Part shown: positions 42,411-45,828 of the stretch, one piece after another | Position numbering within the stretch: position 1 is the first letter of the stretch | Layout of the letters: each line of letters begins with the position of its first letter | NCBI GenBank assembly: GCA_028719885.1 | Contig: JAQYLT010000016.1 | Coordinates: 1 to 45,828, forward strand | Source: Bacillota bacterium | Lineage (GTDB): Bacteria > Bacillota > Clostridia > Oscillospirales > Oscillospiraceae | Reading direction: 5' to 3' | Length of the DNA stretch: 45,828 nt | Position numbers and translations under genes: made by a program | The notes under the pieces: generated by a model | The model's database searches: none | What the model was told of the DNA's origin: nothing | Seen by the model: the letters and a program-made list of their open reading frames with translations, nothing else

Positions 42411-43521
42411 GATCGTTACCTCGCGAAGTATTTTTGTTGGGGGCAAAGACCCAGCGCTGCTGGATCGAATAGCTGACAAAGTACAGTACCGTCATCACCA
42501 CGGCGTACACCAGGGTGTGCAGGAAGCTGCCCTGATGGAGCCTCAGCACGCTGCTGGCCGCGTCGGTGAGCAGGGCCTGGGCCAGCATCATGGGGACGGC
42601 CAGAGCATAGTACCGCACCAGGGCGGCACCGGTGGACACGCCGGAGCGGAACACCACCTTTTTGTTCACAAAGAAATTGAACAAAGAGGAAATGAGCCTG
42701 GCCAGGCCGGTGGCGGCGGCGTCCAGGGCCAGTCCGCTGACGCTGCCCATGAGCAGCCGGGTGAACAGATGGAACAGGCTGATATCCAGAATGGAGCTGA
42801 CCAGGCTGCTCAGGGTATAGCGGAAGAAGTGCGCCAGAATCAATTTGTAAATCCGCCAGGAATCCTTGAGCCAATGGAAATGGGAGCTTTTGTTTTCCTC
42901 GATGTAAACCGTGCGGATCTTCACCTCGTCAAAGGGAATTCCATTGGTTTTCATGGCCAGCAGCATATTGGTCTCGTATTCAAACCGGTCCCCTGCCACC
43001 TGGCACATCAGTTTCAAGGTATCCCGGGGGAAGGCCCGCAGGCCGGTTTGGGTGTCGGACAATTTGATGCCGCAGAAGAGCTTGAACACCAGCGAGGTGG
43101 TTTTGTTGCCGAAGCGGCTTCTGGCAGGCACCTGGGGCAGGGAGAAATCCCGGCAGCCCAGGGTGATGCGGCCCGTTTCCAGCATATGTTCGCAGCAGGC
43201 CCGGGTATCTTCCGGATGGTGCTGGTTGTCCCCGTCCACGGTGACCACGCCCAAAGCATCGGGGCGGTTTTCCAGAAACCAGGTAAAAGCGGTTTTCAGG
43301 GCGGCACCCTTGCCCCGGTTCACCTCATGATTCAGCAGGTGGATCTCCGGATGGGCCTGGGCGGCATCGGTAAAGAAATGCATATTTTCCTGCTTGCTGC
43401 CGTCATTGACCAGGATGATATCGGAAAAGCCATGGGAAAGCAATCCGTCGATGACGGCGGTGAGCTTTTCATCCGGGTCCAGAGAAGGCAGCACAACGGA
43501 AATTTTTGATAAATCAGCCAT
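42403..43521 (-). CDS. GT2 glycosyltransferase fused to a GtrA membrane domain
   Basis: The 372-residue protein starts with a DPM1-like GT2 domain (about residues 5-215): VVLPSLDPDEKL, ILVNDGSK and the DxD-like DGDNQHHPED, with a GT-associated RFEYETNMLL. A C-terminal GtrA domain (about 235-365) has four TM segments (SSILDISLFHLFTRLL, RLISSLFNFFVNKKVVF). GT2 enzymes of this kind load a sugar on polyprenyl phosphate, and GtrA proteins flip it. Here both are joined in one chain. It is first in the operon, with AGAGGA before the ATG and a promoter at 43564-43591. Confidence 0.93.
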   Translation of the reverse strand: MADLSKISVVLPSLDPDEKLTAVIDGLLSHGFSDIILVNDGSKQENMHFFTDAAQAHPEIHLLNHEVNRGKGAALKTAFTWFLENRPDALGVVTVDGDNQHHPEDTRACCEHMLETGRITLGCRDFSLPQVPARSRFGNKTTSLVFKLFCGIKLSDTQTGLRAFPRDTLKLMCQVAGDRFEYETNMLLAMKTNGIPFDEVKIRTVYIEENKSSHFHWLKDSWRIYKLILAHFFRYTLSSLVSSILDISLFHLFTRLLMGSVSGLALDAAATGLARLISSLFNFFVNKKVVFRSGVSTGAALVRYYALAVPMMLAQALLTDAASSVLRLHQGSFLHTLVYAVVMTVLYFVSYSIQQRWVFAPNKNTSRGNDHE

Positions 43522-43563
43522 TGCTATTCCTCTTTTGTCGGTTAACGATTTTTTTGCCAGAAT

Positions 43564-43591
43564 AGTATATCACATGGAAACGAAATTGCAA
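43564..43591 (-). promoter_or_regulatory. promoter of the envelope operon
   Basis: On the minus strand TTGCAA (43586-43591), a 16-base spacer and TATACT (43564-43569), about 40 bases before the GT2-GtrA start. Confidence 0.78.
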
Positions 43592-43704
43592 AGCTTTTTC
43601 GGAAAGTTTTCAGGAATTTTAAGAATTTCTAAAAATTGGACCTTAACTACTATTTGCGGATGGAGAAAAAATTATGTGCCCATCGACCAAACACAGCCCA
43701 CGGT

Positions 43705-44060
43705 AAATTGGAATTTGGCGGTATGTGTTCGTAGGGAACGGATTTATCCGTTCCGCCTTGGTAACATTCTCTTGTGGTAGTTGGTTAAATCGTAAAACGT
43801 TGGGATTTGCGTAGGGAACGGATTTATCCGTTCCGAAACCTCCGATAATCACCGCGGTTCGTTAAATGGTATTTCATACGTATTTTTCGCTTCTCTTCCC
43901 ATATCATCCACCGATTTGAAACAATAAGGAGACGGAATGCATAAATGCATTCCCTACGCAAATAACAACATTTTTATGATGATTCGAAACTGGGTACTTA
44001 CCCAAATGGGCGGAACGGATAAATCCGTTCCCTACGAAATACATCACCAAATTCCAATTT
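43705..44060. repeat. repeat island 10 (four hairpins, L-L-R-R)
   Basis: Ends AAATTGGAATTTG (43705) and CAAATTCCAATTT (44048) are exact inverted repeats. Hairpins: left-tagged 43730-43754 and 43810-43834, right-tagged 43934-43958 (GCATAAATGC-type stem) and 44012-44036. It separates the divergent envelope and MerR operons. Confidence 0.93.
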
Positions 44061-44114
44061 GTCTGTTCGCTGTGGAGGGCGGCAAGGAATTTTTACATAT
44101 TTTTCAAAAAGCTC

Positions 44115-44145
44115 TTGACTTTCCCCCTGGTGGAAGGTTTATATT
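44115..44145 (+). promoter_or_regulatory. MerR-type promoter with 19-base spacer and operator dyad
   Basis: TTGACT (44115-44120) and TATATT (44140-44145) are separated by 19 bases, the over-long spacing typical of MerR-controlled promoters. Between them CTTTCC and GGAAGG form an imperfect dyad (44119-44137), the expected MerR operator. It precedes the merR gene, so autoregulation is likely. Confidence 0.85.
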
Positions 44146-44169
44146 GTAGGCAGAAAGGCGGTGGCTGCC

Positions 44170-44820
44170 GTGAAAATCAACGAGGTGGAGGCCCTGTCCG
44201 GCATCCCCAAAAAGAATATCCGCTTCTATGAGGAGCAGGGCCTGCTCTCCCCCCGGCGCAACCCGGAAAACGGCTACCGGGACTACGGCGACAGCGACGT
44301 GGAGGTGCTCCGCCGGATTCGCCTCCTGCGGAAGCTGGATGTGCCCATCGACGAGATTCGCCTCATGCTCTCAGGCGCTCACACCGTAGGCGACGGCATG
44401 CGGCGCCACCTCATCTGCCTGGAGCGGCAGCAGCGGAATCTCCAGCAGGCGGCGGAGCTTTGTCAGGAGCTTTCCAGTCAGGATATCCCCATCAGCCAGC
44501 TGGACCCCCAGGCGCTGCTGGAGCGGATGGAAAGCATGGAGCATTCCGGCACCCGCTTCCGGGATGTGACCGCCCAGGACATCAAGAAGCGCTACATCGC
44601 CCCGGTGACGGTGACGGCGCTGGTACTGACTCTCATGGTCGCCCTCATCTGGCTGTTTCTCTGGGCCATCTCCCTGGCCCCGGAGGACGCGCCGCCCATC
44701 TGGTTTGTGGCGGTGATTCTGGGCGTTTTCGCCGCCATCGGCATCGGCTCCGTTGCGGCGCTGACCCAGCGGATTCAGGAAATTCGGAAAGGAGAAATTG
44801 ACGATGCGAAAAAATATTAA
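44170..44820 (+). CDS. MerR family regulator with C-terminal two-TM membrane tail
   Basis: The 216-residue protein has the MerR winged helix at residues 1-70 (MKINEVEALSGIPKKNIRFY, then NPENGYRDY), a coiled coil (80-125) and an unusual C-terminal membrane tail: TM1 about 142-169, a short outside loop, TM2 about 177-199 and cytoplasmic TQRIQEIRKGEIDDAKKY. Thus DNA binding and membrane sensing are in one chain. I prefer GTG at 44170, with AAAGG 11 bases upstream, over GTG at 44161, which is too close to that site. The two following genes resemble its tail, and its last codons overlap the next start by 17 bases. Confidence 0.88.
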   Translation: MKINEVEALSGIPKKNIRFYEEQGLLSPRRNPENGYRDYGDSDVEVLRRIRLLRKLDVPIDEIRLMLSGAHTVGDGMRRHLICLERQQRNLQQAAELCQELSSQDIPISQLDPQALLERMESMEHSGTRFRDVTAQDIKKRYIAPVTVTALVLTLMVALIWLFLWAISLAPEDAPPIWFVAVILGVFAAIGIGSVAALTQRIQEIRKGEIDDAKKY

Positions 44821-45046
44821 GCGGGGAGCCATTCTCAGCGCCCTGGTTGTGGTGGCCTTTTTCCTGGTGTACCTGGCGCTGCTGGCCACCGCCGTGCTGG
44901 AGGTGCCGGAGGATACCGTGGGCTGGCTGGCGGTTCTGTTTGCGGGAGCCATCTTCACAGCCATCATCGTGGGAGTGGTGCTGGCCCTTTCCCAGCGATT
45001 GAAAGAGATCGACAGCGGGGAGGAAGAGGATGCCAAAAAATACTAA
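44804..45046 (+). CDS. small two-TM protein resembling the MerR membrane tail
   Basis: The 80-residue protein has two TM helices (about 8-31 and 41-63) with a short loop containing EVPEDT, and ends SQRLKEIDSGEEEDAKKY. The layout and ending match the C-terminal part of the preceding MerR protein (loop APEDAPP; TQRIQEIRKGEIDDAKKY), suggesting duplication of that module. AAAGGA precedes the ATG at 44804. No enzymatic motif is seen; a partner or antagonist of the MerR membrane domain is inferred. Confidence 0.82.
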   Translation: MRKNIKRGAILSALVVVAFFLVYLALLATAVLEVPEDTVGWLAVLFAGAIFTAIIVGVVLALSQRLKEIDSGEEEDAKKY

Positions 45047-45284
45047 CCCCCCAAAAAAGCGGGACGCTCTGAAAGGCGCCTGCTTCTATACCCTGCTCTG
45101 CCTGGCCGGACCGGGAATGCTGCTGTATCTGCGCCGCTGGTACTTCCCGGAGGGCTTTCTGAGCGCGCTGCTGCTCATTGTTTCATTGCTGGATCTGGGG
45201 CTCATCATCCCTATCTGGATATCATTCAAGGAGAGAATCAAAGAAATTGAAGGAGGAGAAGAAGATGCTGCTGCTGAATATTGA
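45030..45284 (+). CDS. second small two-TM protein of the MerR operon
   Basis: The 84-residue protein has a basic N terminus, two TM helices (about 16-33 and 43-65) and the ending KERIKEIEGGEEDAAAEY, like the two preceding proteins. It overlaps the previous gene by 17 bases and the next by 20. The Shine-Dalgarno is in the 3' end of the previous gene. The TM sequences have diverged more than the tail, so the tail may be the conserved contact surface. Unknown function. Confidence 0.8.
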   Translation: MPKNTNPPKKRDALKGACFYTLLCLAGPGMLLYLRRWYFPEGFLSALLLIVSLLDLGLIIPIWISFKERIKEIEGGEEDAAAEY

Positions 45285-45576
45285 TCACGTTCCCGGCCGG
45301 GACATGGAGGCCATCGGACTGGTAAAGGGGACGGTGGTGCAGTCCAAGAATTTCGGCAAGGATTTCATGGCCGGTATGAAGACCCTGGTGGGCGGCGAAA
45401 TCACCAGCTACACCGACATGCTGGTGGAGGCCCGTCAGATCGCCACCAAGAGAATGGTGGACGAGGCCAATGCCCTGGGAGCCGACGCCATTGTGAACAT
45501 CCGGTTTGGTTCCTCGGCTGTGATGCAGGGAGCCGCCGAGGTCATCGCCTACGGCACCGCCGTGAAGCTGAAGTAA
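45265..45576 (+). CDS. YbjQ family protein (UPF0145)
   Basis: The 103-residue soluble protein matches the YbjQ family: LNIDHVPGRDMEAIGLVKGT, VGGEITSYTDMLVEAR and NALGADAIVNIRFGSS. Members form pentamers or larger rings and have been annotated as putative heavy-metal-binding, though function is unproven. AGGAGG (45251-45256) precedes the ATG, which overlaps the preceding gene by 20 bases. In this operon it may be the cytoplasmic partner or target of the MerR/two-TM system. Confidence 0.92.
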   Translation: MLLLNIDHVPGRDMEAIGLVKGTVVQSKNFGKDFMAGMKTLVGGEITSYTDMLVEARQIATKRMVDEANALGADAIVNIRFGSSAVMQGAAEVIAYGTAVKLK

Positions 45577-45620
45577 GCGGGAGGCGGTTTCCCTGTCCGG
45601 ACGGAAGCGGAATAACGGAA

Positions 45621-45653
45621 GAAACCAGACCCACCATCGGGCCTGGTTTTTTC
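45621..45653 (+). terminator. terminator of the MerR-YbjQ operon
   Basis: AAACCAGACCC pairs with GGGCCTGGTTT (one mismatch) around ACCATC, followed by TTTTCG. It lies about 45 bases past the ybjQ stop. Confidence 0.88.
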
Positions 45654-45687
45654 GTATGGAGAGATTGGTTATGATAAGCGGATATTG

Positions 45688-45828
45688 AAATTGTTGTTTG
45701 ACGCACTGTGCGACACTGCACCACTTTCGTAGGGACACCCCTCCGGGGTGTCCGTTACCATCTCCGTATCGGACACCCGGGGACGGGTGTCCCTACGGGG
45801 TGTCCGTTACCACCTCCGTAGGGGAGGA
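45688..45828. repeat. repeat island 11 (GGACACCC stems), runs off the right edge
   Basis: A left end AAATTGTTGTTTG (45688) resembles the standard end. Hairpins: left-tagged 45728-45753 with arms GGACACCCC and GGGGTGTCC, right-tagged 45771-45798 with arms GGACACCC and GGGTGTCC, and a further CGTAGGGGAGG at 45817. The stem sequence is unlike other islands but the tag is the same. Confidence 0.8.

Overview
The window looks like a chromosomal segment of a G+C-rich Clostridia bacterium, probably an Oscillospiraceae/Ruminococcaceae-type gut anaerobe. This placement is inferred from Gram-positive-style Shine-Dalgarno sites, a CIRCE element on clpB, PhoP/PhoR-type phosphate genes, a pneumococcal-Ami-like Opp system and protein wording; no database was searched.

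Layout. 1-69 is the 5' end of a 16S rRNA gene (minus strand) with two tandem promoters at 270-412. Plus-strand housekeeping genes follow (trmB, mnmG, an M14 peptidase, a Cof-type HAD phosphatase). From 5.2 to 18.6 kb, all on the minus strand, lies a phosphate-starvation cluster: pstS-pstC-pstA-pstB-phoU-phoP-phoR, a Na/Pi symporter-PhoU fusion, a NagD-type HAD phosphatase, a YibE/F membrane protein and an alkaline phosphatase. Four of its promoters carry the same Pho-box layout. Then come a Thr/Glu-repeat lipoprotein, clpB under CIRCE control, a degenerate ApbE-like membrane protein, an unusually enlarged oppABCDF operon (24-31.8 kb), a 1-kb repeat-rich gap (32-32.9 kb), a capE-capF-capG cassette for UDP-N-acetyl-L-fucosamine, a small secreted protein, a toxin-antitoxin pair, tRNA-Thr(GGT), and a four-gene envelope operon (GT2-GtrA, phosphodiester glycosidase, Pro-rich membrane protein, PAP2 phosphatase). 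The right end holds a plus-strand operon of a membrane-anchored MerR regulator, two small proteins resembling its membrane tail, and a YbjQ protein.

The most unusual structure is a family of about ten intergenic repeat islands. Most are bounded by AAATTGGAATTTG / CAAATTCCAATTT ends and contain 1-4 short hairpins. Each hairpin has a constant CGTAGGG tag on its outer side and a stem that varies between copies yet stays palindromic. Tags point outward, so whole islands have an L-L-R-R symmetry. They sit between genes throughout the window and look like a non-autonomous mobile or REP/MITE-like family. Second in interest is the MerR/two-TM/YbjQ operon, where successive genes overlap within the same C-terminal D-A-x-x-Y coding motif, a trace of tandem module duplication.
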